This document shows positions 1-7,813 of a stretch of 16,100 bases of DNA, in pieces. A program made the position numbers and the translations under genes. Every line of letters starts with the position of its first letter. The first letter of the stretch is position 1. A model generated the notes under the pieces. It ran no database searches. It had not been told where the DNA came from and saw nothing but the letters and a program-made list of their open reading frames with translations. Source of the stretch: Glaciecola sp. UBA983 (GTDB lineage Bacteria; Pseudomonadota; Gammaproteobacteria; Enterobacterales; Alteromonadaceae); contig DBBN01000042.1 in the NCBI GenBank assembly GCA_002292215.1, forward strand, positions 96,490 through 112,589, in the 5' to 3' direction.

Positions 1-977
1 ATATGTTGTTCACGAGTTTGCAATGCCATGCGCAAAGCTGGACGACCACGTGTATCTTTAGACACACCAATAATACGACCAGGTAATGAACGCTTGTAAC
101 TTTCACGAGTTGCAAAAAACGCCGCATGAGGACCGCCGTAACCCATAGGTACACCAAAGCGCTGTGCAGAACCAAAGACCACATCCGCACCTAGCTCTCC
201 AGGTGGCTTAAGCAAGGTTAAACCTAGTAGGTCAGTTGCAACCGATACAATCGCTTTATTGGCTTGCAAGGCGGCTATGATTTCAGAGATATCATTAAGC
301 TCACCTTCCGTACCAGGGTATTGTAATAATGCCCCAAATACATCGTGCTCAGCAGCATTAATCGCATCACCATAAATCACTTCAAAACCAAACATATCAG
401 CGCGAGTTTGTACCACGTCTTTGGTTTGTGGGTGTACGTTGTTGGCAACAAAAAACGCATCGCATTTTTTATTTTTAGACACACGCTTGGCTAATGCCAT
501 TGCTTCAGCTGCAGCCGTCGCTTCGTCTAACAAAGAGGCAGAAGCAAGCTCCATTCCCGTTAAATCAATCGTGGTTTGTTGGAAATTCAAAATCGCTTCT
601 AAACGACCTTGCGCTATCTCTGGCTGATAAGGCGTATATGCCGTGTACCAACCTGGATTTTCTAATACGTTACGCAAAATCACGTTCGGTGTATGCGTAT
701 TATAATAGCCCATACCAATAAAAGAGCGTTTGATTTGGTTTTGACCCGCTATTTCTTTTAACGCAGCAAGGGCTTGCACTTCGGTAAAGGCTTCACCGAC
801 ATTCAGCCCTTCCGAGCGGATGCTCGCAGGCACAGTTTGCGTCATAAGATCGTCTAAAGACTCCGCGCCCACCACATCAAGCATTGCTTGAATTTCAGGA
901 CGGCCAGGGCCAATATGGCGACGGATAAAATCGTTATTATTCTCAAGTTCATTGAGTGATAGGTTACTAAATGGCAT
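1..977 (-). CDS. gcvP: Glycine dehydrogenase (decarboxylating), P-protein, N-terminal part
   Basis: P-protein of the glycine cleavage system, a cytoplasmic PLP enzyme that decarboxylates glycine and passes the aminomethyl group to the lipoyl arm of GcvH. The frame opens at the ATG ending at 977 ([20 protein letters not shown]...) and stays open to the window edge, giving about 325 residues of a protein that is usually about 950-970. The early segment FIRRHIGPG and the following VPASIR are hallmarks of the GcvP N-terminus. The PLP lysine lies in the C-terminal half, outside this window. The Shine-Dalgarno is weak (AAGAAG about 11 nt upstream). It is the last gene of gcvT-gcvH-gcvP, 136 nt after gcvH, a gap long enough for an extra regulatory element. 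The truncation is only the window boundary; I see no lesion. Confidence 0.96.
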   Translation of the reverse strand, partial: MPFSNLSLNELENNNDFIRRHIGPGRPEIQAMLDVVGAESLDDLMTQTVPASIRSEGLNVGEAFTEVQALAALKEIAGQNQIKRSFIGMGYYNTHTPNVILRNVLENPGWYTAYTPYQPEIAQGRLEAILNFQQTTIDLTGMELASASLLDEATAAAEAMALAKRVSKNKKCDAFFVANNVHPQTKDVVQTRADMFGFEVIYGDAINAAEHDVFGALLQYPGTEGELNDISEIIAALQANKAIVSVATDLLGLTLLKPPGELGADVVFGSAQRFGVPMGYGGPHAAFFATRESYKRSLPGRIIGVSKDTRGRPALRMALQTREQH

Positions 978-1049
978 AAGTTAAGCGCTTCTTTGAATAA
1001 ACAGTTTCCAGTCACAGTAGGTATTTACTGCTACCAAATCTGATCGCAT

Positions 1050-1072
1050 CTTGTCCACGGCAAACAGACAAG
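1050..1072 (-). repeat. Inverted repeat in the gcvH-gcvP gap
   Basis: CTTGTC (1050-1055) and GACAAG (1067-1072) form a perfect 6-bp inverted repeat around an 11-nt loop. No T-run follows on the minus strand, so it is not a convincing terminator. It could be a minor mRNA structure or chance. Confidence 0.25.
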
Positions 1073-1113
1073 ACGCCACCGTTATATGATCATCGTTAAA
1101 TGATTATCGAGAC

Positions 1114-1503
1114 TTACTCGTCTTCGATACTTTCTGCATATCCATCTGCATCTAACAAACTCTCAACTTCGCTGATATCGTCAGCTTTGACTTTAAATAA
1201 CCAACCGTCACCGTATGGGTCAGAGTTAACCAGCTCAGGTGAGTCTTCTAAATCTTCATTGACTTCGATAACTTCGCCAGTGATAGGCGCGTAAACATCA
1301 GACGCCGCTTTAACCGACTCAGCAACGGCAACATCGTCACCCATTGCGATTTGATCACCTTCATCAGGCAGATCCAAAAAGACCATGTCGCCTAATAACT
1401 CTTGTGCATGTTCAGTAATGCCTACGGTATAGATACCGTTACCTTCTGGACGAACCCACTCGTGGCTAGCTGCATATCGTAATTCTGCTGGAATGTTGCT
1501 CAT
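1114..1503 (-). CDS. gcvH: Glycine cleavage system H protein
   Basis: Lipoyl carrier protein of the glycine cleavage complex; it shuttles the aminomethyl group from the P-protein to the T-protein and presents the reduced lipoate to the L-protein. The 129-residue product matches the usual family length. It carries the biotinyl/lipoyl-like fold with the lipoylation site in AESVKAAS at Lys65, preceded by [20 protein letters not shown] and followed by YAPITGEV. I chose the ATG ending at 1503 ([16 protein letters not shown]), which has an AGGAACGATT Shine-Dalgarno. The same frame is open 14 codons further upstream, but that extension runs into the intergenic hairpin and has no family support. Second gene of the operon, 103 nt after gcvT. 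Confidence 0.97.
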   Translation of the reverse strand: MSNIPAELRYAASHEWVRPEGNGIYTVGITEHAQELLGDMVFLDLPDEGDQIAMGDDVAVAESVKAASDVYAPITGEVIEVNEDLEDSPELVNSDPYGDGWLFKVKADDISEVESLLDADGYAESIEDE

Positions 1504-1535
1504 AATCGTTCCTAAATGTTGGTTTGTTTGTTCTA

Positions 1536-1571
1536 CCTGATTCAAGCTATGTATGTTGAACTTGAATCAGG
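1536..1571 (-). repeat. Perfect 11-bp hairpin between gcvT and gcvH
   Basis: CCTGATTCAAG (1536-1546) and CTTGAATCAGG (1561-1571) are exact reverse complements separated by a 14-nt loop. On the transcribed (minus) strand no T-run follows, so it does not look like a Rho-independent terminator. Its place between two cistrons that are needed in different amounts fits an mRNA-stabilising or processing element, but that role is inference. Confidence 0.6.
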
Positions 1572-1606
1572 CATTAATTAAATGTGTTAAATCTATACTA
1601 AAATAC

Positions 1607-2686
1607 TTATAAAACGCTTTTGCCGTTACGCACAAAACTAGGCTTAACTACATCTACTGTAACCCACTTTTTGCGCATTTCAACCTCGGCGTGATCTGTC
1701 ACTGAACTGGCAACCCGTGCAAGTGCTACGGAATGCCCTAATGTTGGCGAAAACGTCCCAGAAGTAATGATCCCTTCACCGCCTTCCACGGTTACTTTTT
1801 GGCCTGCGCGTAATACGCCTTTTTCACGCATAACCAGACCGACTAACTTGTCAGTACCCGCCGTTTTTTGTGCAGTTAATACGTCACGACCGACGAAATT
1901 GCGATCCTGAGGCTCCCATGAAATCGTCCAGCCCATATTGGCCTCAAGTGGCGAAATCGTCTCGTCCATATCTTGGCCATACAAGTTCATGCCCGCCTCT
2001 AAGCGCAATGTATCACGTGCACCTAATCCACAAGGAGCAACACCTAAATCTAATAATGCTTGCCAAAAATCAGCCGCTTGATCATTCGGTACCATGATCT
2101 CATAACCCGCTTCCCCCGTGTAACCGGTGGTCGCAATAAACAAATCTTCGGCTTGCACGCCATAAAACGGCTTCATGCCGGCAACGGCTTCGTTTTGGGC
2201 TGCACTAAACAACTGTCCCGCTTTGGCTTTGGCATTCGGACCTTGCACCGCAATCATCGCAAACTCATCACGCTCAGTAATGGTTACAGTGAAACCTTCG
2301 GCCTTCGCCGCTAACCAATCTAAATCTTTTTGCTTAGTCGCTGAGTTAACCACCAAACGGTAGTTAGTATCGTCGAAAAAGTACACAATCAAGTCGTCTA
2401 CAACACCGCCGGCTTCATTCAGCATCCCCGAATATAGCGCCTTGCCTTTGTCTTGTAACTTCGCCACATCGTTGGCTAATAAATAACGTAAATACGCTTG
2501 AGCTTGTGGGCCTTTGACATCGACAATCGTCATGTGTGATACGTCAAACATACCGGCATCACGGCGTACAGCATGGTGTTCCTCGATTTGCGAACCGTAG
2601 TTAATTGGCATATCCCAACCAAAAAAATCAACCATTTTAGCGCCCGCTTCAAGGTGTTTTGCGTGTAATACCGTCTTATTTGTCAT
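1607..2686 (-). CDS. gcvT: Aminomethyltransferase (glycine cleavage T protein)
   Basis: T-protein of the glycine cleavage system. It takes the aminomethyl group from lipoyl-GcvH, gives methylene-tetrahydrofolate and releases ammonia. The 359-residue product is close to the E. coli length (364). Recognisable parts are [16 protein letters not shown] (about residues 18-33), the FDVSHM motif (47-52), the folate-site segment [11 protein letters not shown] with the conserved Asp97/98, and the C-terminal GCVT domain with [17 protein letters not shown]. The frame is open to a TTG at 2692, but the ATG ending at 2686 gives [11 protein letters not shown] and is preferred. The Shine-Dalgarno is modest (TAGG). 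First gene of the gcv operon, divergent from the LysR-type gene at 2862. Confidence 0.97.
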   Translation of the reverse strand: MTNKTVLHAKHLEAGAKMVDFFGWDMPINYGSQIEEHHAVRRDAGMFDVSHMTIVDVKGPQAQAYLRYLLANDVAKLQDKGKALYSGMLNEAGGVVDDLIVYFFDDTNYRLVVNSATKQKDLDWLAAKAEGFTVTITERDEFAMIAVQGPNAKAKAGQLFSAAQNEAVAGMKPFYGVQAEDLFIATTGYTGEAGYEIMVPNDQAADFWQALLDLGVAPCGLGARDTLRLEAGMNLYGQDMDETISPLEANMGWTISWEPQDRNFVGRDVLTAQKTAGTDKLVGLVMREKGVLRAGQKVTVEGGEGIITSGTFSPTLGHSVALARVASSVTDHAEVEMRKKWVTVDVVKPSFVRNGKSVL

Positions 2687-2731
2687 GTCCAAGCCTATTG
2701 TTGAGGGTGCTGACCCAATCCATATTATGTA

Positions 2732-2759
2732 TTTATACTAGCGATGTGAAAGCCGTAAA
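2732..2759 (-). promoter_or_regulatory. Candidate sigma70 promoter for gcvTHP
   Basis: On the minus strand TTTACG (2754-2759) and TATAAA (2732-2737) are 16 nt apart, matching -35 and -10 boxes at 4/6 and 5/6. Transcription would start about 40 nt before the gcvT ATG. I see no glycine riboswitch core in this short leader. Confidence 0.45.
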
Positions 2760-2777
2760 TCTAATTTGAAAGTTTAA

Positions 2778-2806
2778 TTTATATATAAGTTTTTTAAATG
2801 TATACT
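2778..2806 (+). promoter_or_regulatory. Candidate sigma70 promoter for the LysR-type gene
   Basis: TTTATA (2778-2783) and TATACT (2801-2806) with a 17-nt spacer, followed by a leader of about 50 nt to the ATG at 2862. It points away from the gcvT promoter candidate and its -35 box lies about 20 bp from that one's, the usual layout for a LysR-type regulator acting on a divergent target. Confidence 0.45.
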
Positions 2807-2861
2807 CAATCTAATATCAGCTTACCTTATATTCATAATCTTCCTGAATGAGGACGAATAA

Positions 2862-3716
2862 ATGCAACAACTCTCTTTGGATGCCGTGCGGATGTTTGTC
2901 ACCGTGCATGATTTTGGTGGCTATGCCAAAGCCGGTGAAGTCATTGGTCGCTCCCAACCCGCTATCTCACTGCAAATTAAAAAACTCGAAACCCAATTAG
3001 GTAAAAAACTCTTTACCAAATCCGGGCAACGCCATGTGTTATCGCTTGATGGTGAATGGTTTTTGACCCAAGCGCGTGAGCTGTTAGCCTTAAATGACAA
3101 GATCTTACAAAGTGTCCAAGCCAATTCCCTCAAAGGTCGTCTTCGTTTAGGGATCCCGTCAGAGTTTGCATCGACCTTATTACCCAGTTTGATTGGTGAG
3201 TTTTCTCAGCGCTACCCTGATGTATCATTGGATGTGACCTCTGCGTTATCTAGGCATTTGTTATCCAGTGCGCACAAAGATGATTTTGACTTGGTCTTGG
3301 CACTGGTGCCTCCCGAACAGACCACCACAGGCGAGGTTATTCGCAAAGATGAACTAGTGTGGGTTGGCGATGATTCGTATCCAATTAAACCCGATATGTT
3401 GTCCTTAGTGCTTGCTCCAGATGGTTGTGTGTATCGCAGTCGTGCCATTGAACTACTCAAACAACAAACCCAAATGTGGAAAATTCGCTACACCAACCCT
3501 GATTTATACGGATTAATTGCTGCCATGCAACAAGGCTTAGGGGTGACGCCTCTGGCGCGCTCATCCGTTCCCGATGCGCTACAAATCATCCGCAGTCCAC
3601 TATTACCTAAACTTGGCAAAATCAATATTTGCTTATTTAACTTCGACACCCAACATCCCGAAGTCAGTAAAACTTTGTCCACATTTATCCGCCAACGATT
3701 ACGCGCAAAAACCTAG
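2862..3716 (+). CDS. LysR-type transcriptional regulator, LrhA-like
   Basis: DNA-binding regulator of 284 residues, a normal LTTR length. Residues about 4-62 form the winged helix-turn-helix (LDAVRMFVTVHDFGGYAKAG, then SQPAISLQIKKLE and KLFTKSG). The rest is the periplasmic-binding-like effector domain, starting near RLRLGIPSEFAST. The C-terminal part (CVYRSRAIELLKQQTQMWKI, then a long GLIAAMQQGLGVTPL stretch) resembles the LrhA/HexA branch rather than GcvA; this is judged from memory of the families. Start ATG at 2862 with AGGACGAATAA upstream. It is transcribed away from gcvT, so control of glycine cleavage is possible but unproven. LrhA-type regulators elsewhere control motility and surface properties. 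Effector unknown. Confidence 0.9.
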   Translation: MQQLSLDAVRMFVTVHDFGGYAKAGEVIGRSQPAISLQIKKLETQLGKKLFTKSGQRHVLSLDGEWFLTQARELLALNDKILQSVQANSLKGRLRLGIPSEFASTLLPSLIGEFSQRYPDVSLDVTSALSRHLLSSAHKDDFDLVLALVPPEQTTTGEVIRKDELVWVGDDSYPIKPDMLSLVLAPDGCVYRSRAIELLKQQTQMWKIRYTNPDLYGLIAAMQQGLGVTPLARSSVPDALQIIRSPLLPKLGKINICLFNFDTQHPEVSKTLSTFIRQRLRAKT

Positions 3717-3792
3717 TCAACACATCACACATTCGCTACACTAAAATTGGTAATAATTTGGAACTGACCCTATTTTATATGGAGAAACTAAC

Positions 3793-4452
3793 ATGGCAAA
3801 AGTAGCAGTGATTTTAGCAGGATGCGGCGTGTATGATGGCGCAGAAATTAATGAAGCGGTACTCACCTTATTACACCTTGCAAAAGCCGGTGCGCAAGTA
3901 CAGTGCTTCGCCCCTGATCAAGAGCAATTCCACACAATCAATCATATGACCGGTGAAGAAATGCCTGAGTCGCGCAATGTCATGGTGGAAGCATCGCGTA
4001 TTACCCGCGGCGATATCCAACCACTCACCGCACTCAATGCCGACAGATTTGATGCGTTGATCGTTCCTGGGGGCTTTGGTGCCGCCAAAAACTTATGTGA
4101 TTTTGCAATCAAAGGTACCGATGCAACCATCAGCAATGCCATGTTTGATGCCTGTGCACAGTTTGCCAAATCCAGTAAACCTGCCGGTTATATGTGTATC
4201 GCCCCAGCGATGATCCCAATGGTCTATGGCGCCGATGCCAAGGTGCAAGTAACCATTGGTAATGATGTTGACACCGCAGCGGCCATCACTCAATTAGGCA
4301 GTGTGCATATTGCGTGTGCGGTTGATGATATTGTGATTGATAACACTCACAAAGTCGTGACAACACCTGCATATATGTTGGCATCAAATCTGGTTGAAGC
4401 CGATGCAGGGATTGGTAAGTTGGTAACCGCTACACTAGCACTGATTGAATGA
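3793..4452 (+). CDS. elbB: Isoprenoid biosynthesis glyoxalase ElbB (DJ-1/PfpI superfamily)
   Basis: Cytoplasmic protein of 219 residues, almost collinear with E. coli ElbB. That family has weak glyoxalase (glyoxal to glycolate) activity and a genetic link to isoprenoid synthesis. Visible motifs are the N-terminal ILAGCGVYDGAEI, INHMTGE, LIVPGGFGAAKNL, the nucleophile-elbow segment GYMCIAPAM with Cys135, and VTTPAYMLASN near the C-terminus. Start ATG at 3793 with GGAGA 8 nt upstream. It lies 76 nt after the LysR-type gene on the same strand and 35 nt before the amidohydrolase. Co-transcription with the latter is likely, but a shared role is not established. Confidence 0.95.
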   Translation: MAKVAVILAGCGVYDGAEINEAVLTLLHLAKAGAQVQCFAPDQEQFHTINHMTGEEMPESRNVMVEASRITRGDIQPLTALNADRFDALIVPGGFGAAKNLCDFAIKGTDATISNAMFDACAQFAKSSKPAGYMCIAPAMIPMVYGADAKVQVTIGNDVDTAAAITQLGSVHIACAVDDIVIDNTHKVVTTPAYMLASNLVEADAGIGKLVTATLALIE

Positions 4453-4487
4453 TAAAATGTCGCTTAATAATAAGAAGAAGAATTACT

Positions 4488-6155
4488 ATGCCCCTACACT
4501 TAGATAACACGACCACTACGTCTCGCCTGAAACGACACTTAACCAGTTTCGGTAAGCTTGGCGTGCTGGTTAGCATCATCACGCTGTTTAGCGCATTGAA
4601 TGCGCCAGCATATGCCAAAGCCGGTGCCTCTGCCCCCACCAAATCAGCACAAGAAGGCCAAGGGCCTTACACTAAACTGATTTTACGTGGCGTTAACCTC
4701 GTTAGCGGCGAAGGTGCACCGACCAGAGGACCGGTAGATATCGTCGTTGAAAACAACATCATCACCAATATCGTTTCGGTTGGTCACCCCGGTGTGCCAA
4801 TTAAGTCCCAAGGTCGTCCTGTCGCAGATAGCAATACCAAAGAAATGTCACTTGAGGGCTATTATGTCCTGCCGGGCTTTGTCGATATGCATGGCCATAT
4901 TGGCGGCTCGGCTGATGATATTCCTGCCGAATACGTGTTTAAATTATGGTTGTCGCATGGGATCACGACAGTGCGTGAACCAGGCAGTTTTAATGGACTC
5001 GATTGGGTTATGGATCATGTTGAGCGCTCAGCGCAAAACACCATAGTCGCCCCGCGCATCATTCCGTATTTAGGCTTTGGCATGGGTAGTGACAAGCCAA
5101 TTTATAATGCTGAGCAAGCTCGTGATTGGGTTAAGTCCACTAAACAAAAAGGGGCCAAAGGCATTAAGTTTTTTGGGGCGACTCGCAATGTCATGGAAGC
5201 GGCATTGGACGAAGCCAACCAGCAAGGCTTAGGGTCGATGATGCACCATGCCCAGCTCAACGTAAAAAGTATGAATGCATTGGACTCAGCGCGCTTAGGC
5301 TTAACTACAATGGAGCATTGGTATGGCTTACCTGAAGCATTATTTACCCAACGCACCATTCAAGATTATCCTTCTACATACAACTACAACGATGAGCAGC
5401 ACCGCTTTGCCGAAGCCGGTAAGTTGTGGGCGCAAGCTGCTAAACCTGGGTCTGATAAATGGAATGCGGTACGTGATGAGCTCATCGCATTAGATTTCAC
5501 TATCAATCCCACTATGACAATATATCAAGCCAGTCGCGATCTCATGCGTGAACGCAGTGCGCCGTGGCATAAAGAGTATACCTTACCGACCTTGTGGGAT
5601 TTTTTCACTCCTTCGCGTTATGCTCATGGCTCATATTGGTTTGATTGGGGCACTAAAGAAGAAATAGAGTGGCGTAACAACTACCAGCAATGGATGGCGT
5701 TTTTAAATGATTTTAAAAATCACGGTGGACGAGTCACCGCAGGCTCTGACTCTGGTTATATCTACAAAATCTATGGTTTTGGTTACATTGCTGAGCTGGA
5801 GTTATTACAAGAAGCAGGCTTTAATCCGTGGGAAGTCATTCAAGCAGCCACCTTAAATGGTGCAGAAGCCTTAGGACTGGATGATCAAATTGGCTCAGTC
5901 ACCATTGGCAAAAGAGCCGATATGGTGGTCATTAAAGAAAACCCCATTCATAATCTCAAGGTGTTGTATGGTACCGGCCATTATCGGTTAAATGATCAAA
6001 ATGAGCCGATCCAAGCAGGTGGTGTGGATTACACCATAAAAGATGGGATTGTGTATGATGCTAAGGCACTGTTAGCGGATGTACGTGAGATGGTCGCTAA
6101 TGCCAAATTAATAGCTACGTCAGAACAGTCAGCCAAAAACCAAGCTAAGAAATAG
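4488..6155 (+). CDS. Exported metal-dependent amidohydrolase
   Basis: Probable periplasmic hydrolase of 555 residues from the amidohydrolase superfamily (imidazolonepropionase/prolidase-like branch). Residues 1-43 read as a signal peptide with a long basic n-region (SRLKRH), a hydrophobic core (LGVLVSIITLF) and a cleavage site after AYA. The metal ligands of a two-metal centre can be placed: His135 and His137 (MHGH), Lys227 (candidate carbamylated lysine in GIKFFG), His253 or His254 (MMHHAQ), His277 (MEHWYG) and Asp421 (AGSDSG). The C-terminal GSVTIGKRADMVVI is the usual closing strand of the family. I chose the ATG at 4488, preceded by GAAGAAG; the open frame also reaches an ATG at 4449 overlapping the elbB stop, which would put an unusual basic extension before the signal peptide. 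Substrate unknown; dipeptides or cyclic amides are the family norm. Confidence 0.88.
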   Translation: MPLHLDNTTTTSRLKRHLTSFGKLGVLVSIITLFSALNAPAYAKAGASAPTKSAQEGQGPYTKLILRGVNLVSGEGAPTRGPVDIVVENNIITNIVSVGHPGVPIKSQGRPVADSNTKEMSLEGYYVLPGFVDMHGHIGGSADDIPAEYVFKLWLSHGITTVREPGSFNGLDWVMDHVERSAQNTIVAPRIIPYLGFGMGSDKPIYNAEQARDWVKSTKQKGAKGIKFFGATRNVMEAALDEANQQGLGSMMHHAQLNVKSMNALDSARLGLTTMEHWYGLPEALFTQRTIQDYPSTYNYNDEQHRFAEAGKLWAQAAKPGSDKWNAVRDELIALDFTINPTMTIYQASRDLMRERSAPWHKEYTLPTLWDFFTPSRYAHGSYWFDWGTKEEIEWRNNYQQWMAFLNDFKNHGGRVTAGSDSGYIYKIYGFGYIAELELLQEAGFNPWEVIQAATLNGAEALGLDDQIGSVTIGKRADMVVIKENPIHNLKVLYGTGHYRLNDQNEPIQAGGVDYTIKDGIVYDAKALLADVREMVANAKLIATSEQSAKNQAKK

Positions 6156-6179
6156 CAATCTAATAAATAGATTGCTGTT
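6154..6179 (+). terminator. Stem-loop between convergent genes, probable terminator
   Basis: AGCAATCTA (6154-6162) and TAGATTGCT (6168-6176) form a perfect 9-bp stem with a 5-nt loop, starting inside the stop codon of the amidohydrolase gene. The following GTTT is a weak T-run, and on the minus strand ATTTCTT follows. It sits in the 42-bp gap between convergent genes and may serve both. Confidence 0.55.
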
Positions 6180-6197
6180 TAAAAATAAAGATAAACC

Positions 6198-6596
6198 CTA
6201 TGACGCATGCGCAATGGTATGCGGCATAGTAAGTTCGCGTGCTAATAATTTATGCGTTAAATAATGTAACAACTCAGTTTCATGTTCAGAACGCTCTCCA
6301 TCAACACCCGTTATTCCCATTGCTACTTCGACCACCTTTGCAGCATCAAAGTTAAGCTCATCAGCTTGAGACTTTAAAAACTCCAAAGCATCACCCGCAT
6401 CATTAGCTACTCTGGCTTCATGTATAGCTTGGGTCAAAAAGGCATCCTTACAAATCGGACTTTGCCATTTTAAATCATCAATCAATTCTTCTAGATAATC
6501 TTGTTCAGTTAAACTTACCAACCCATCGACCTGATACAACAATACAGCTGTCTTAATTAAAGCTTCGTTAAAACGTTGATTCGGAGATAATTGCAT
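6198..6596 (-). CDS. TerB-like (tellurite resistance B family) small protein
   Basis: A 132-residue, acidic, all-helical cytoplasmic protein of the TerB-like superfamily. The two signature acidic repeats are visible: YQVDGLVSLTEQDYLEE (about residues 22-38) and GITGVDGERSEHETELL (about 93-109), where an Asp-Gly turn is followed by an Asp/Glu-rich helix. TerB proteins bind metal ions and are tied to tellurite, phage and envelope stress, but the short single-domain members are mostly uncharacterised. Start at the ATG ending at 6596 with a strong AGAGGTG Shine-Dalgarno. It lies 161 nt downstream of the WYL-domain regulator in the same direction and converges with the amidohydrolase gene. A link with that regulator is inferred from position only. 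Confidence 0.75.
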   Translation of the reverse strand: MQLSPNQRFNEALIKTAVLLYQVDGLVSLTEQDYLEELIDDLKWQSPICKDAFLTQAIHEARVANDAGDALEFLKSQADELNFDAAKVVEVAMGITGVDGERSEHETELLHYLTHKLLARELTMPHTIAHAS

Positions 6597-6757
6597 GTTT
6601 CACCTCTTTATTTTTCATTCAGATTTTAGACCAGAAAGCGACCGAAAAGTTTCACCAATACTAATCTAAAGACTAAATTAATATAGTAAGTAACGGTTCA
6701 TTAGTTATAGAATTAAATAACATTCCATTAACACACTGAATCATCAGTAGTTTTTAC

Positions 6758-7672
6758 TTATTTACCTGCTCCTGGGGCAATAGCTACGTTTTCTATTGTC
6801 TGTAATATTGCTAAATTCGCTAAGGCTAATTGGCAACCTTGACCACTGAAGCGTGCTCCTTTGGAACAATCTACTTGCCATTGACGCAACACATATGCCG
6901 CCACACAGGCACGAACATGAATATCGACTTTCCCATCCACCATCGCATAATCCATTTCAACAGCCAAAGACGAGCTTAAACTCGGATGAGGAACTAATTG
7001 CAACGTCACAAATTCATTAAACTGTGTATCGGCGACACTACGCTCATGTGGATTAACCGGCTCATCCGTCTCAGCAATATAAGTAAAACGCGTGCATACA
7101 AAATCACGAAAGGCTTGATGCATTCTGTCATAAGCACGCACATGCCAACGATGCCCATTATTAATTAACGAGTGCGGGACCAGATCTCGTTCCCCTTCCC
7201 CAGATGCTACTGACACGTACTGACAATTCATGACACTTCCTTGATGGATTGCACGCATCAGCGCTGCGATAATCTCGGCATCAGGATGAATTAAGCGAAC
7301 AGCATCAAAACATTGTTCTGAGGCCAACGTACCTAACGTACCACTGGCAATACCATTGCCAAAACCTTGTGAAAGCGCAGTTAAAATTTGTTGCGGCTCG
7401 TGCACAAACACAGAGGTAAACTCAGACTTGCGATAATAGGATTTGGTTTGATGGATCAACACTAAATTATCAGGCGCAATAGCTCTATATTGAGCAAAGT
7501 CTCGGGTTGCAGCTGCTAAACCGGTTCTAAATCGGGCAATCAATTCGGTTCGAGAAATATGACCAAAATACTGCAAACTAAAATCGATAAACGCTAAACG
7601 CTCTTTTTGAGCATGAGGTAAATCATCAATTTGTTGTTGTAACGTATGCGAAAAATCCGGGTTAATATCCAT
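6758..7672 (-). CDS. WYL-domain transcriptional regulator, BrxR/CapW-like
   Basis: DNA-binding protein of 304 residues with the three-part layout of BrxR/CapW regulators. Residues about 22-90 form a winged helix-turn-helix (KERLAFIDFSLQYFGHISRT, then ATRDFAQYRAIAPDNL and KSYYRKSEF). A WYL domain follows at about 147-195 with RWHVRAYD (Trp176-His177-Val178 replacing W-Y-L) and FRDFVCTRF. A C-terminal dimerisation region ends the protein. The family represses defence operons (BREX, CBASS) and is thought to sense a nucleic-acid or nucleotide ligand through the WYL pocket. I prefer the ATG ending at 7672, which has AAGGAA 9 nt upstream; the ATG ending at 7696 lacks a Shine-Dalgarno. No BREX, CBASS or restriction gene is adjacent; the downstream neighbour is the TerB-like gene. 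Confidence 0.82.
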   Translation of the reverse strand: MDINPDFSHTLQQQIDDLPHAQKERLAFIDFSLQYFGHISRTELIARFRTGLAAATRDFAQYRAIAPDNLVLIHQTKSYYRKSEFTSVFVHEPQQILTALSQGFGNGIASGTLGTLASEQCFDAVRLIHPDAEIIAALMRAIHQGSVMNCQYVSVASGEGERDLVPHSLINNGHRWHVRAYDRMHQAFRDFVCTRFTYIAETDEPVNPHERSVADTQFNEFVTLQLVPHPSLSSSLAVEMDYAMVDGKVDIHVRACVAAYVLRQWQVDCSKGARFSGQGCQLALANLAILQTIENVAIAPGAGK

Positions 7673-7718
7673 AGTACAAAGTTCCTTGTGCTGCATTTGC
7701 GACTGAGTTAACGCCGAG

Positions 7719-7734
7719 TCTAGTTAAGGCTAGA
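7719..7734 (-). promoter_or_regulatory. Inverted repeat upstream of the WYL regulator, possible operator
   Basis: TCTAG (7719-7723) and CTAGA (7730-7734) form a 5-6-5 dyad about 47 nt before the preferred start of the WYL-domain gene. BrxR/CapW proteins bind inverted repeats in their own promoters, so this is a candidate, but five base pairs can arise by chance. Confidence 0.25.
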
Positions 7735-7787
7735 TAGGTTGCGATAAAAAATTAAACGGCATGGATGTCCAGTGTAGCTTAGTGCAT

Positions 7788-7813
7788 AAAAACATGCAAT
7801 CATTTTGATTGCA
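7788..7813 (-). terminator. Rho-independent terminator of the exonuclease-TPR-HDAC operon
   Basis: On the minus strand TGCAATCA and TGATTGCA form a perfect 8-bp stem (7795-7813) with an AAA loop, followed at once by TGTTTTTA (T-run at 7788-7792). The stem overlaps the stop codon of the deacetylase-like gene at 7800-7802. Confidence 0.7.

Noticed and set aside
421..721. Plus-strand frames opposite gcvP, and similar frames opposite gcvT, the LysR-type gene, elbB and the M16 gene
   Set aside because: They are antisense shadows of strongly conserved genes, with no ribosome sites or family features.
1504..1545. 14-codon N-terminal extension of gcvH
   Set aside because: It runs through the intergenic hairpin region, has no family counterpart, and the internal ATG has a proper ribosome site.
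2687..2861. Glycine riboswitch upstream of gcvT
   Set aside because: The leader from the candidate promoter is only about 40 nt and the gap shows none of the conserved riboswitch core.
6735..6755. ACTGA-ATCA-TCAGT followed by TTTTT, resembling a plus-strand terminator
   Set aside because: The stem is only 5 bp, and no plus-strand gene reads into it.
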